DNA of 64,000 bases. It comes from Lepidurus packardi. Its lineage: Eukaryota; Arthropoda; Branchiopoda; Notostraca; Triopsidae. The notes below the pieces were generated by a model. That model had not been told where the DNA came from, made no database searches, and worked only from the letters and a program-made list of their open reading frames with translations. Below, piece after piece: positions 36,002 to 64,000 of this stretch (within the stretch, counting starts at the first letter, position 1; the number at the start of each line of letters is the position of its first letter). The stretch lies in the NCBI GenBank assembly GCA_023053545.1, contig JAKZAN010000007.1, positions 4,464,001-4,528,000 of the forward strand, given 5' to 3'. A program made the position numbers and the translations under genes.

Positions 36002-36130
36002 ATGTATCGATTCCAAATTGAACTTGCCAACCTTCGATAGTTAGCTGAGTTGGCGGCAATCTTAAGACTGTTGACTGTCGACAAATTTCGAGTTCTTGGT
36101 AAAATGTTTCGTCCCATTCCGTAACTCGTT
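36002..36130 (-). other. Probable leader exon of the BTB gene
   Basis: On the minus strand an acceptor (TTATTTTAG) precedes 36130 and a strong donor (GTAAGTAG) follows 36002. The next acceptor (GTATCAG) is just before 35834, 14 nt ahead of the BTB start codon. Reading the open frame of this exon across the junction gives TAA before the ATG, which fits an untranslated leader. Confidence 0.5.
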
Positions 36131-36560
36131 CTAAAACAAATAAGCTATGATGTAATAGAAGACCTAACTCATCTAGAGAAAACACAGTGCAATCCAGACA
36201 GTTTTATACCACGAACAGGATAAAAGTCGTGACGCTTGTTCTATTTTATTTTTACTTTTTTTTAATACTTTGTGGGGATGAGACGTTGGCTACATTTTCT
36301 ATTCAATGTATAGCTTCCTCTTCTTAAAGGAATCCGAAATGTGTGTTGTTTTGGCTAAAAATAGACAACAAGGACTACTTCATTATTTTTACTTTTGCTT
36401 TTCCTTTTCAAGTTTTTTATCTACAGTTAAAATGCAACGCAATTTAATCCAGATATTCACGGCAACTCCAAAAGCTGGGTTTTATTACTTTTTGGCACAA
36501 AAACAGCCAAATCAGCTTCCACTTGCATATTCCAGTCTCTGTTTTCAAGATAATCGTAGG
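36131..36560. other. Spacer upstream of the BTB gene
   Basis: T-rich sequence that probably contains more leader exons or the promoter. No coding frame with support. It ends at the target duplication of the hAT element. Confidence 0.35.
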
Positions 36561-37587
36561 CAGGCCCGTACCCAGGGGGGGGGTTCGGGGGGTTTAAACC
36601 CCCCCCGAAATGTTTCCGCAAATGAAAAATATACGTTTTTCTAGCATATGGTACTTGAGAAGTTTATTTCGAATGGAGCTTTGGTTTTGTTTGATTGTTT
36701 TGAAGCTCGAACAACGCGATAACTTTTCTCCTTTTTCGTATCCCCCTTTGCCCTTTCCTTACCGGAAAGCTGTGCAAAGGAAGGCGAGCTGGAGAAACCT
36801 TCATATGTTCTTTTTGCGTTGCGTTCCTTCGGGCCTTCGCTGTTTCTCCCCCACAAGTAACATTTTTGTAACTTTTTCTTTCCCCCGTGTTATCCCCTTC
36901 CTGTCTTGCAGAAAGGAGTGGAAAGGAAAACACGGGAGTTTTTAAACGTGGTCGAAGTCAAGCTAGCTCAGTTTCATATCTGAGACTTCCCAGACAACAA
37001 GCTTAGCGTGTTAGGTCGTATTCGCTAGTTTCTCGATTCGTTACCTCAGTTTAGGTCTGTGATCATTTCACAGGTTGAGGTATGAAGCGCAAAGTAGACA
37101 TCAAATCTTACTTCCTACCTAAGGCAGTAAAGGTGGAAAATTCTGTAACACCTGGACCTGGGTGTTCAACTACTCGAGAGGACTTGGCAGCTACCCAGCA
37201 AGAGGCCACAGGCGATTCCAATGGATCGCAACCAGGTACTTCTCTGCTGCCCGCAGAGAATAATATTAGTGTTTCACCTATTTCTTTCGTGTCCATAGAG
37301 ACTTTGCTAGCAAATACTTCTGAAGAACTAAAAAAGCAGGAATACGATGAAACCAACCGGATATTACCTCCGTAAGGTGTAACATGAACCAACGGCAGGC
37401 TAAACGTCGACAAAAAAACTCTCGCTAGTTTGAATGTGAAAATTAACTTTATGTGTATATAGTTATCGTCTAACTCTCTACATTCTATATGGAAAACTTG
37501 ATAGATTAAGATGGTATACGAAAAAAATAGGATTTCAAGTTCTCGGGTTAAAACCCCCCCCGAAAAAAAATCCTGGGTACGGGCCTG
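36561..37587 (+). mobile_element. Short non-autonomous hAT element
   Basis: A 16-bp perfect terminal inverted repeat (CAGGCCCGTACCCAGG) bounds 1027 bp. The ends are flanked by an identical 8-bp target duplication ATCGTAGG (36553-36560 and 37588-37595), the hallmark of hAT insertions. Just inside each end is a G/C-run palindrome around GGTTTAAACC. The element carries only the first part of a transposase gene, so it would depend on a full-length relative. The intact target duplication suggests a recent insertion. Confidence 0.95.
37082..37375 (+). pseudogene. 5' remnant of a hAT transposase (ZMYM1-like type)
   Basis: The 97-residue frame starts MKRKVDIKSYFLPKAV, the basic K/R-x-DI-x-x-(Y/F)-F opening usual at the N-terminus of the TTF-type/ZMYM1-like hAT transposases. 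A low-complexity acidic/serine stretch follows, then a stop. The zinc-finger, RNase H-like and hAT dimerisation domains are absent. It lies wholly inside the element 36561-37587. Confidence 0.65.
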
Positions 37588-37855
37588 ATCGTAGGTAAAC
37601 ATGACGACGTCAAAGCAGTTCGCCCCCTGCTTCAAAACGAGCAGAAATTTCGCCTTGAATTACACTATGTCTACTGATGGATGACTTCATTTTTGGGCTC
37701 CTAATAGGATCCGCGGTTCTTATACATCGCTTAATAGGAACACAGGAGTATGTTACATAAATTGATGAAGGGCTGTATACAGGTTTCATGCGCAACAATT
37801 AAATCTATGAAGAAACTTGCGTTAAGTTAATTTCTTACAAATTCCGGTAAGACGC

Positions 37856-39305
37856 TTACAGAGCTTTAGCTTTATCAGAAATCTCGGTTTTCCTGCCGTA
37901 GCAAGCTTTGATTCTTACCGGATTAAATTTTGCAATTTTCACAAGGACATAACCTATGACAAGGAGGACGAGATCTACGTCTATTAATGCTCTTTGATAT
38001 GGGGCAAGATCACGCACTGTGGAACGTAAGTGCGGAGCTCCTTTATGCCGGACTACGTGCTCTGTCCAGAATACAGCTTGATCTAGAGGAGTTTGAGGTT
38101 AGTCTTTCATAATTATGGAGCAATATCTCACACTCTCATGGTAACTATAGAGTAAAATGTATGGTTACTATTATTATTATTGATGCCCTTGCTACACTGC
38201 TTACTTTCGATCGTAGATAACTCGCTGGATGGCGTTTTCCAGGGCTTGCTATGTAAGTTCAGACCACTCTAGTTGATTAGCGTATCCGTCCGAAGTGGCT
38301 TTACGCATATTCATGTATTGGTCTCCGTAGATTGGCAGGCCGATTAATGGACAGCCATGATACACAGCCTCTTGGGTGCTCAGCAATCCGCCATGGGTAA
38401 TGAATAAACGCATTTTTGAGTGACCTATAAATCAAGTTGTAGTATCACACTCTATTCAAATATACGAGTTAACAAATAATGACAAATACCCAGTAGATCT
38501 TGCTGAGGGACCCATTTGACTAATTTTACGTTAGAAGACAGGTTTGGAATACCCTCGTCGTCCTCCCATTTCCAGATGACTCGTTGAGGTAAACGGGCGA
38601 ATACTTTCACAAAGACTTCGCGAGTCACTAATGGTATATCAACACTGCGCAAATTGGAACCGAAACTTAGAGTGGTTCATAGAGTGGTACGTTGAGGCTA
38701 TACCATAGCTCGAAAAACACGGTACTGGCAAGCGTGTTAATAGTTCTCTCTCAAAGATTCATCCGATCTGACATTGAGGTCAATAACAGTGGCACGTGGT
38801 CATGGAATGGGTTTATCCCTAATGAGTGGAGGATCCATGGCATCGGTTCACATGGTGTTATAATAATGAACGGAGCTTTGACAACGTACGGTATGGCAGC
38901 GAGAAAATTGTTAAAGAAACCATGCATCAAGATCAAGTCATATTTCTGGCTGAGCAAGTGCTGGATTTTCTCGTCACTGTAGAAAGCATCCACCATCTTT
39001 TCGGTGGAACTCATTGTTTTCTGAAAAAGCATCAAGGGAGATTGTTTTGTTTCCTCAAAGCTAACGCTGAACTCATTAAATACGGCTTCCAAATTAGCCG
39101 GGTTGATTTCCGTGAGATTAGGAACAGTAGACTTGGACGATGAGGCGAGACCATGGTGACGTTGTGACCTTTTTCTGCCAACTTGGCAACTAACGGAGTA
39201 AACACATTCGTGTGGCTTTTTGATGTCATTACCATAAGGGCAAGAATATTGGCTGTGTTCACTACAGTAACCCCGGTTGAGAGCATTAACAAGAAAACCC
39301 ACGCT
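37856..39305 (-). pseudogene. UDP-glycosyltransferase pseudogene
   Basis: Minus-strand pieces in order: a signal-like N-terminus and SKSHTNVFTPLVAKLAEKGH; after a frameshift near 39130, STVPNLTEINPANLEAVFNE and YDLILMHGFFNNFLAAIPYV; then an in-frame TGA where the family has tryptophan (NL-stop-ERTINTL). Most of the central region is missing before SFGSNLRSVDIP. The UGT signature follows (VKWVPQQDLLG, an intron at about 38491-38416, then FITHGGLLSTQEAVYHGCPL). A TAG sits in LEWSELT-stop-QALENAI. After another intron a TAA in MKD-stop-PQTPLDQ precedes FWTEHVVRHKGAPHLRS and a C-terminal membrane helix. At least three stops, one frameshift and one deletion make it non-functional. The intron positions show it is not a processed copy. 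Confidence 0.93.
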
Positions 39306-39562
39306 TCTTTGTCAATTTTTTTTTATTTGTGTACACTCGTAGAGATGGTTCAAATAACCAAAACAGACTGAGAGAAAAGGCTTGTATATTTCACACAACG
39401 AAATTCGGTATTGATGTTTTTGCTGTATATAATCTACGCTGTTTACAAAAACATTGAAAATTCAATGGGCAATGATAAGCAATTTTAGATAAGCGGTTCC
39501 CCCGTTTTGTATATTTGGTTCCTTATGTTCTGCGGTGTTGTGATTTACCTAACACTAGTTCT

Positions 39563-39986
39563 CACAGTATAAAGGTTTACACAGTAGGATATAAGGGTAT
39601 CTCTAGGACTTGCTTTATCGGTCCCTAGAGGATGTAGCAAGTACTAAGGAACATTGTAGGGAATGGATTCACACACAGACTTGCCCATCGACTTCCTAAT
39701 CTACTAGAAAAAGGGTTCGTAAAGAGAACTAAGCATTGGCAATACGGAGGACTGGCAACCTTTCTCTCGGGTATTCTGGGGAGTTTGGAACTGACCTGAG
39801 ATCCGACCTGCATTGCGTTTTTTAAACGGCCGTGATATTTGTTTAACTGGACTGAGAGGTTTAAGAATGTACCTTTGATACTATTGCCTTTTACCTGAAT
39901 GTACTCTTGGGACCAAGAAAGTCGGTCCAAAACCTTTGCATTGGAAGATACCCTTGTCACCATAGTGTGTGAACCATTATACTGTG
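39563..39986. mobile_element. 424-bp MITE-like element related to the 52-bp insertion at 21954
   Basis: It begins CACAGTATAAAGGTTTACAC and ends with the inverted form GTGTGAACCATTATACTGTG. The first 16 bases equal those of the 52-bp element. The 112-residue minus-strand frame inside it (39625-39963) has no homology. No intact target duplication is visible, suggesting an older insertion. Confidence 0.72.
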
Positions 39987-41535
39987 GTGAAGCTTATTTT
40001 TCATAACGCCTTTGGAGATTACATAATCAAAGCTGTTAGTGTTATTATCATACAAAAGACGAAACAAGTACTAACGTATCTTTTATATATTATATGGGAA
40101 TAATTTCTGTAGCGCGCTAATTTGTGCATTTCTTATTTGGTCAGGCTTATAACTTTTCTTGCTTAAATTTGTAATCACGGGCATCGAGGCGCGTTGCAGT
40201 TCTAGCACGGACCGCTCTGGCAGCAGTATAGCAGCATGGATCATAACAACAATAACATTTCGACAGCGGTAGACGATAGATTAGTTCGCATGCACATGCA
40301 CTTTTAATAGCTGAAATGAAGCAGCACAGCTGGAATCGAGCGCTGTGAGGTATCCTACTTACTTACTTGGACTGCAATAAAGTCTCATACATGTGATCGT
40401 GTTGCATTAAAAAAAGTTAACCTGTATGGTTGTTTTACTCTAACGTCTGAGCGATTCATACAGAAGTTCCAGGTAAAACTTTATTTTTAATTTGACTCAA
40501 TTGCAGTTAACGCACCCTGACACAAGTTTCCTGTGAAATTTTTACATAGCGTAGGCAGAAACTTAACCAGAACATATGCGTAATTTAGCTCGTGTGCAAT
40601 TCTACATGCTTTGAGGCGTATTTATTTGCCATGCAACGACCCGCAAGAACAAACAACAGTTCTAACAACAGTTCTGCTATTGCTGTAACATCCCGCACGT
40701 CAGCTCACGACAAAGGATTTACCTTGCAGTTTTTATTGTTTTAATGTAATCGTGCTAGTTTCGCTGACAGGGCATGATCTCGTTTCTTATTACGACTTCT
40801 GCAATAAAAGCTTATTTTTTGTGTAATATTTTTTAAGAAATTAATTATTAAAAATAACTTTTAGCGGCGTAAGGGTTTAAGCCAGTAGAAGTCGAGGTAT
40901 TGATTGTCTAGCTATTTGACCTCTGAGCCATAGTTAGTTTGACGACCAGAGAGGCGCCATACGTCTTCAACCGAGAGAGGATATAGACGATGGAATCTCG
41001 AGAATAAGAAGAGAATAGGGCTGCCATGTTTATGAATCATACATTGATCGGCTAGTTCAGTGGCATTGAAAAAGAAAAGGAAGCACTGTTGTTTCCATAA
41101 GGAGGACGACTTGCCAGCAGATGAGGCGATCAATAACGAGTCAGTCAAGTCCTTATTCCTTGTGCTGCGCAGCAATGACGTCAATACTTTCCTGTACTGC
41201 AGGTCTTGGGCAGAGCTTGACTCAGTAGTGGCGAGAACGAGCATCTTGGCTCCTCTTACTCACCATATAACACTTGTATAGTTTCGGTGTATTGTTTATT
41301 TCTCATACTCCCCCTTCATTCCTTTAGCCACGGTAATCCCCAATTTTCAATCAGTTGCAATCTTCCTCCTTCGCTGAGAAACGTTCAATGTGTCTATTAC
41401 CGATGCGTGCCACTTCAGACTAAAAGTTTATTTGTTTGATTAAAGTTCATTATTGTTTTTACAGATTTAAACATGGCCGGTTGCGTGTGACTTTATTGTT
41501 GTACAGCCTCTTACGGAATTATATAAAACTGCGTC
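39987..41535. other. Upstream region of the kinesin gene, no gene seen
   Basis: About 1.5 kb before the UNC-104 start codon. A 110-residue minus frame at 40912-41244 has no recognisable domain. The region probably holds promoter and leader exons of the kinesin gene. Confidence 0.4.
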
Positions 41536-50735
<9,200 letters not shown>

Positions 50736-51210
50736 ATCTTTTTCTAAAAATTGAGCAAAACCCAAAACCCGAAATTCTCGCCCCGCCTCCTTAATTCGTG
50801 TTGTGTCGCTGCACGAGCTTTCGGAAACAAAAACTGGTAGTTTGGACTTGACACTTTTATTTCTCCGCTCGTTTTCTAGTCCATATTATTTCACAAATCC
50901 CAGCTCTATATATTGGCAAAAGTTTTAGCGAGTTATCGCATGGTAACTCAACCCATTTTGTGTATATGTAATTTGTAAACTTAGCACACTCCACAGGCAA
51001 CTTGTTAGCTTTCATTGTACAGTTATTCCAATTGGCAGCCTTTGGTATCTCCTATTTCACGGTTTATTCCAACAACCCCTTGTAGACTTTTTCTTGTTCC
51101 ATTCGATACTGCAGCTCAGTTGAAATAAAAACAGACTGGCGCTTGAAGTAATAGTGACTTTTTTTGGTTTAGCCAATATAGTCGCCGAAGGATCGGCTTA
51201 AGGAATGGGC

Positions 51211-52212
51211 TTAAGGAATTGTGGGATCGTAGCGCTTGCAACACTCTGAAGGTAACGCACTCCAGTTGTACGCGTAAGAGTAACGAAGGCGAATTTCCTC
51301 GCTGCACATCTTACCGAATGTTCGAAGATTAACATACTTTTCATGCATCATCTTGGGAGTTTGCTTGTGGGTTACTAAATAACTATTAAAGCAGCCGCGT
51401 GACTTGTATTCTGTGTCGAAACGAGGGTCGTGGATCCGTGTTACTTTCAGGGGAGCTAGCCATGTTCCGACTGAAAGATCTTCGCTGTTGTACAGCTGGA
51501 AAAGGTGATGGTTTGCGGCAATGTACCGCACGAGGTCAAAGGAAAGGATATAACCTCCGCCAAAAGCGTAGGGTAAGTAATTGTCACAAAGGACCCAATT
51601 TTCTTCCCGATATTTGCCTTTAGTTTTCACGCGGCCGGAACCGTAAAAGAAACCCATGTAAAGCATAGAAGTCTTTTGCTCTCCGAGTATCTGAACCAAA
51701 TTGTCAAGTCTGATGAAAGAATCGTCATCACACTTCATCACAAAACGTGGGTTTCGATTCGACGCCGCCCATACGAAGGCGTCTAAAACTTTTGGAGTTA
51801 GATTCCTAAAAGAGTCTTTCATTTTGGGGAGGAGTAATAAGTCTTGGTGCAGATTGTGCTCATGTTCCAAGGCGGACAAAGAAGAGGTGGTTAACGAAGC
51901 TGTTCCTATAACGAAACTATAAGAAACATTCCTAGTTTTCTGGGATAACCACGTTTCTCGGATGACTTGCCGGCGTTCCGCATTGCCAACCCCGCTGAGC
52001 ACAAGAATGTACAGAAACTCATCACTGTTTTGGTATTTTAGATTGACAACTGGCAAGTGTGTCTGTGTTTTTACTAGTTTAGCTGGATAATCTTTTACGG
52101 TCACACCGCTGGTTGAGAAATATACGACTAGAGAACACACCATTAATAAAATGTATAACAGAATCCATTTTCGTTTGAAAGGAACTCGCACACTCGACAT
52201 TGTTGTAGCCAA
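51211..52212 (-). CDS. B3GALT6: Beta-1,3-galactosyltransferase 6 (proteoglycan linker enzyme)
   Basis: A single-exon frame of 333 residues. It is a type II membrane protein: short basic cytosolic tail, membrane anchor at about 16-33, stem, then a GT31 domain. Motifs: RRQVIRETWLS (80-90), CDDDSF with the metal-binding DDD at 162-164, YLPYAFGGGYILS (212-224), EDLSVGTWLAP (244-254), HDPRFDTEYKSRGC and YLVTHKQ. The end SECCKRYDPTIP resembles the CCQRREGIP end of human B3GALT6 and separates it from other GT31 enzymes. It adds the second galactose of the xylose-galactose-galactose-glucuronate linker on which heparan and chondroitin sulfate are built, in the Golgi. The gene converges on unc-104 and diverges from the next gene with only 84 bp between start codons. 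Confidence 0.95.
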   Translation of the reverse strand: MATTMSSVRVPFKRKWILLYILLMVCSLVVYFSTSGVTVKDYPAKLVKTQTHLPVVNLKYQNSDEFLYILVLSGVGNAERRQVIRETWLSQKTRNVSYSFVIGTASLTTSSLSALEHEHNLHQDLLLLPKMKDSFRNLTPKVLDAFVWAASNRNPRFVMKCDDDSFIRLDNLVQILGEQKTSMLYMGFFYGSGRVKTKGKYREENWVLCDNYLPYAFGGGYILSFDLVRYIAANHHLFQLYNSEDLSVGTWLAPLKVTRIHDPRFDTEYKSRGCFNSYLVTHKQTPKMMHEKYVNLRTFGKMCSEEIRLRYSYAYNWSALPSECCKRYDPTIP

Positions 52213-52296
52213 AACACATGACGTCAGATGTGCACGTAAATGCAGATTTAGGAAATGCGAAGTGCGAAACGCAAATGGTTAAATTAAATCCCCGAG
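52213..52296. promoter_or_regulatory. Compact bidirectional promoter region
   Basis: The start codon of B3GALT6 (minus) and the proposed start of the FANCB-like gene (plus) are 84 bp apart. A TGACGTCA palindrome, the CRE/ATF consensus with its central ACGT, is approximated by ATGACGTCAG at 52229-52238. Both genes must be driven from this gap or from within each other's first exon. Confidence 0.45.
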
Positions 52297-54253
52297 ATGA
52301 CGGTAATGACCATTGGCTAATGGCAATAATACTTACTTAATTAATTTTCTTTAAATAGGGCATTCCAGTAAAGCTTTCTGATGATCTTTGGAAACAGCAT
52401 ATTGCAGAGATTTTCTTACCTATATGCACAAGCGGACTAGTCCAGCGCTGTAGATATGGTATGTTGCTTGTAGGATTGGTCCCTGTTTCTAACTTCTCAT
52501 AATAACCTTGCTAATTTTATTTTCCTTAAATAGGGAAGGGATTTATGGCAGTTTATGCTATTGCGACAACCTCTCAAGGAAATGTTGTTATTTGCCAGAA
52601 AAAAACGTTGATAAAAGCAGGCCCTTTTCCCTTTTGTAACTGTACAGAACTGCGTTTGTTTCGGGTTGAAGCTGCAGAATCTACCGAGTACCTGGTCGCT
52701 ACATCGCTCACTGAAGGCGTTGCTTTAGTCAATCTGATAGATTTTAAAGTAAGCGTTATTGTAAAGCATCAAGCTAAATTTAATTGACGCTCTTGTGTAT
52801 TAAAGGTAAAGGAGTCATGGACCAATGCTACCAGTGCGGAGATCTCTGACTGGGATAACACTGGAAGTCCACAGCTTAGAATCACCTTTACTGAAGGCGA
52901 GTCAAAAATTTGGAATGAACACTTGTGGCTTCAAGAATCTGAGGCACAATCAGAACTCTTTGTTATCCTAAAACATAGATTACAAACGGCTCAAGAGAAC
53001 CTTAACGCAGTCAAATATGAAATAAACATGAAAAAACGCGTTTTGGTGAGCACTCTGTCAAGATTCCACAAAGCTGAATCGCAGTCTTTTTGTTCAGAAG
53101 TATGTTTCGAGTCAATTAATTTTAATAATGATTTTACATTTTTGTATTAGCTACCAAGCCTAGTGCCTATAGTAAAAACAAAAAAGCCGTCTGCAACTAT
53201 GCAAAGCCAAATTAATCCTGTGTTGGCTGTCACTCCCGTAACCTTCAAAAGGTGTCCCACAGGCCTACATACAGAATTTTCGGTTACCAATCTTTCAAAG
53301 CAGTAAGACTGTCAGATTACGAACAGAATATAAGATATATATAAGTTTTTTACAGTACTGTCGAAAATTTACACTGCTTCGTGACAAGTTCCGTATTAGC
53401 TGGCCTTACGTACCACATCAGTGGAGAAAACGGGAGTAGTCTCCCTAAACTATTAAAACCAGAAAATTCGTCTAAGATTAAAGGTGACACTTACACATGC
53501 TTGTATTCACATATCTTAAGACTATCTTTTTAGTATTGGTGGACTATCCCATCAGCAGATTTCCTTCTCAAAGGCTAAACTTGGCAGTATCCGGAGTTAT
53601 TAATAAAGAACCATTTTGTATAAGCTTAAAGCCTATACAGTTTACAATTGACCACCGTCTATTTGGTGATCAAAGTATATTAGGCATTGAAAACGGTAGG
53701 TATTCTAAACAAATATTTCCATTGTTTTTTTTTTTCGCAAAGGCTCAGTTGGGTTTAATAGGAGAGTCAAACGAACATGAAAACGAGAAGCCTTTAAAGG
53801 AAATTTTCCCTTGCCGTCAAACTATTCAAATTCAAACTTACATGCGTGATCTACCAGATCAGTTTCCTTACAAATTGGGCGACCCTTGCATGTTAGAACC
53901 TCTGGATACGCTACGAAGTAATCATAGGGGCAAAAGTTACTATTTTTATGCGAGGTAAAAGAAAAGAACATAAAATTCTTTCACAGTGAATTGGTAATGT
54001 TTCGTATTTTGTCTGCAGGGATAGATCTTGTCTAAAGCAATATATCCATGCTCTTTACTCTGCTCTTCCGGACGACACATTAATTCTGCCAGTGCCAACA
54101 AGTCTACGTAAATGGACAGAAAAAGAGATCGTGGAGGAATGTCTTAATTGTTTGCTTAAATATTTATTTGTTTCCGGTGTCTCAGTCAAGACACTTCCTT
54201 TAAGCCGTTATAGAGAGCTTTGTGAAACTGTATACGGAATATTGTCAGAATAA
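52297..54253 (+). CDS. Conserved-looking protein, tentatively FANCB-like
   Basis: Exons: 52297-52302 (tentative start, MT), 52359-52458, 52534-52748, 52806-53099, 53151-53302, 53356-53483, 53534-53954, 54019-54253; 516 residues with all phases closing. The N-terminal part looks like beta-propeller blades (FMAVYAIATTSQGNVVICQK, EISDWDNTGSPQLRITFTEG). A helical, probably coiled-coil segment follows (LQTAQENLNAVKYEINMKKR), then beta-rich sequence (TEFSVTNLSKQTVENL-like) and a helical end. The order blade, then 'W-N-....-D-...-G-PQL', then helical linker, recalls FANCB of the Fanconi anaemia core complex, or its partner FAAP100, but I see no diagnostic motif. In exon 7 the frame reads through a T-rich stretch (IFPLFFFFAK); no intron there keeps the frame. 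The first exon is the weakest part. Confidence 0.6.
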
Positions 54254-54469
54254 TGAAATGCTTTTCAACTGGAAAGGATCGTTTTGAATGTTCGCGCTTT
54301 TTGATGGTTTTTTTTATGGGTTTTTGATGGGTTTCGGTTGTTTAATCTCATGACAAATATTCTCGCATGGGGGCGGTAAGATCAACTTTTGACGGAAGCC
54401 GGATTGTGGATGGACATCTTGTGTTTCTTTGTTTATTTTCGTATTAATTTGACTTAATTAACTTACAAT
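54254..54469. other. Short intergenic gap before Mi-2
   Basis: 216 bp between the FANCB-like stop codon and the Mi-2 start. It must contain the 3' end of one gene and the promoter of the other. No TATA box is evident. Confidence 0.4.
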
Positions 54470-63592
<9,123 letters not shown>

Positions 63593-64000
63593 TTAGATCA
63601 AGGAAATTGAATGTGTTTTTGGCTTCAGCGAGGTTGGCGTTCTATAACTGTCATCCGTCGTTTACTCATGTATGGAAGTAATTGTTTCTTTTATTTATCT
63701 TTTATGTGGCTCTACAGAACTGATCTGACACCTGTTTCGGAATCATCTTCATGATTTATTATTATGTATTTGAAAACTGTTGGGAGCAGTATACATTAGT
63801 AATTCATGGCTTTTTGGCTTAACTTGTGAAATAAAGATGTCGAGTGATTTCAAAAATGGCGCTACATTTTCTGGCTCTATTGAAATGGCGGTTCTGCAGC
63901 CCTCGTGTGGCGATAAGCAGAAGCTTCAAGTATCCGGCGTGGTCTTTGGCGTCTATTTTATTGATTCGACATTTATCCTGTTTTGTGTGGCTGATTTGAA
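63593..64000 (+). other. Mi-2 3' untranslated region and right edge
   Basis: The stop codon at 63590-63592 is followed by AT-rich sequence. A canonical poly(A) signal AATAAA lies at 63830-63835, so the transcript probably ends near 63850. Beyond that nothing recognisable remains before the window edge. Confidence 0.6.

Noticed and set aside
36002-36185. 63-residue minus frame upstream of the BTB gene as a coding N-terminus
   Set aside because: Joined to the next acceptor it gives TAA directly before the BTB start codon, so a leader exon is the better reading.
37998-38100. Plus-strand frame starting MGQDHALWNVSAELLYAG followed by a possible donor
   Set aside because: It is the antisense of the UGT pseudogene's C-terminal exon (FWTEHVVRHKGAPHLRS on the minus strand), which explains its coding-like look.
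39625-39963. 112-residue minus-strand frame as a gene
   Set aside because: It lies entirely within the MITE-like element 39563-39986 and has no homology.
40912-41244. 110-residue minus-strand frame upstream of unc-104
   Set aside because: No domain, no splice partners and no start context; probably chance.

Overview
The window is nuclear DNA of an arthropod, most likely a crustacean or another non-drosophilid group. The genes are cut into many short exons with mostly 50-100 nt GT-AG introns. Clear arthropod-type genes are present (egghead, a lola-type BTB/zinc-finger locus), next to conserved animal genes (SAM50, choline/ethanolamine phosphotransferase, UNC-104/KIF1A, beta-1,3-galactosyltransferase 6, Mi-2/CHD4). 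I worked out exon coordinates by reading splice sites and checking that phases close. They are predictions without transcript support.

Layout. 1-6.5 kb: no convincing gene, one half of a dispersed repeat. 6.5-8.4 kb (+): small multi-pass membrane protein with an inverted-repeat element carrying 21-bp tandem repeats in intron 1. 10.5-12.2 kb (+): SAM50. 12.8-15.3 kb (+): CDP-alcohol phosphotransferase with two interchangeable 132-nt exons. 15.9-16.3 kb: unidentified decayed gene. 16.8-22.95 kb and 27.7-33.9 kb: two direct copies of a ~6.1 kb block, each with an intact egghead gene (-) and lola-type zinc-finger terminal exons (-). Only copy B still has the BTB exons (34.8-35.8 kb). In copy A both zinc-finger exons are broken, and a 52-bp mobile element fills a site that is empty in copy B. 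Between the copies lie a decayed DNA-transposon transposase, other gene fragments and a leftover piece of a BTB exon. 36.6-37.6 kb: short hAT element with a perfect 8-bp target duplication. 37.9-39.3 kb (-): UDP-glycosyltransferase pseudogene. 39.6-40.0 kb: MITE-like element. 41.5-50.7 kb (+): complete 30-exon UNC-104 kinesin. 51.2-52.2 kb (-): single-exon B3GALT6. 52.3-54.25 kb (+): gene divergent from it by 84 bp, tentatively FANCB-like. 54.5-63.6 kb (+): complete 30-exon Mi-2/CHD4.

The intact genes do not form a pathway. Two of them (egghead, B3GALT6) build glycans in the secretory pathway. The accessory middle third (16-40 kb) is where duplication, decay and transposition are concentrated. 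I found no evidence of a wholly new system. The most notable items are the mutually exclusive exon pair in the phosphotransferase, the asymmetric fate of the egghead/lola duplication, the repeated pieces of an exon end inside egghead intron 1, and several small inverted-repeat elements, three of them with supporting target-site duplications.
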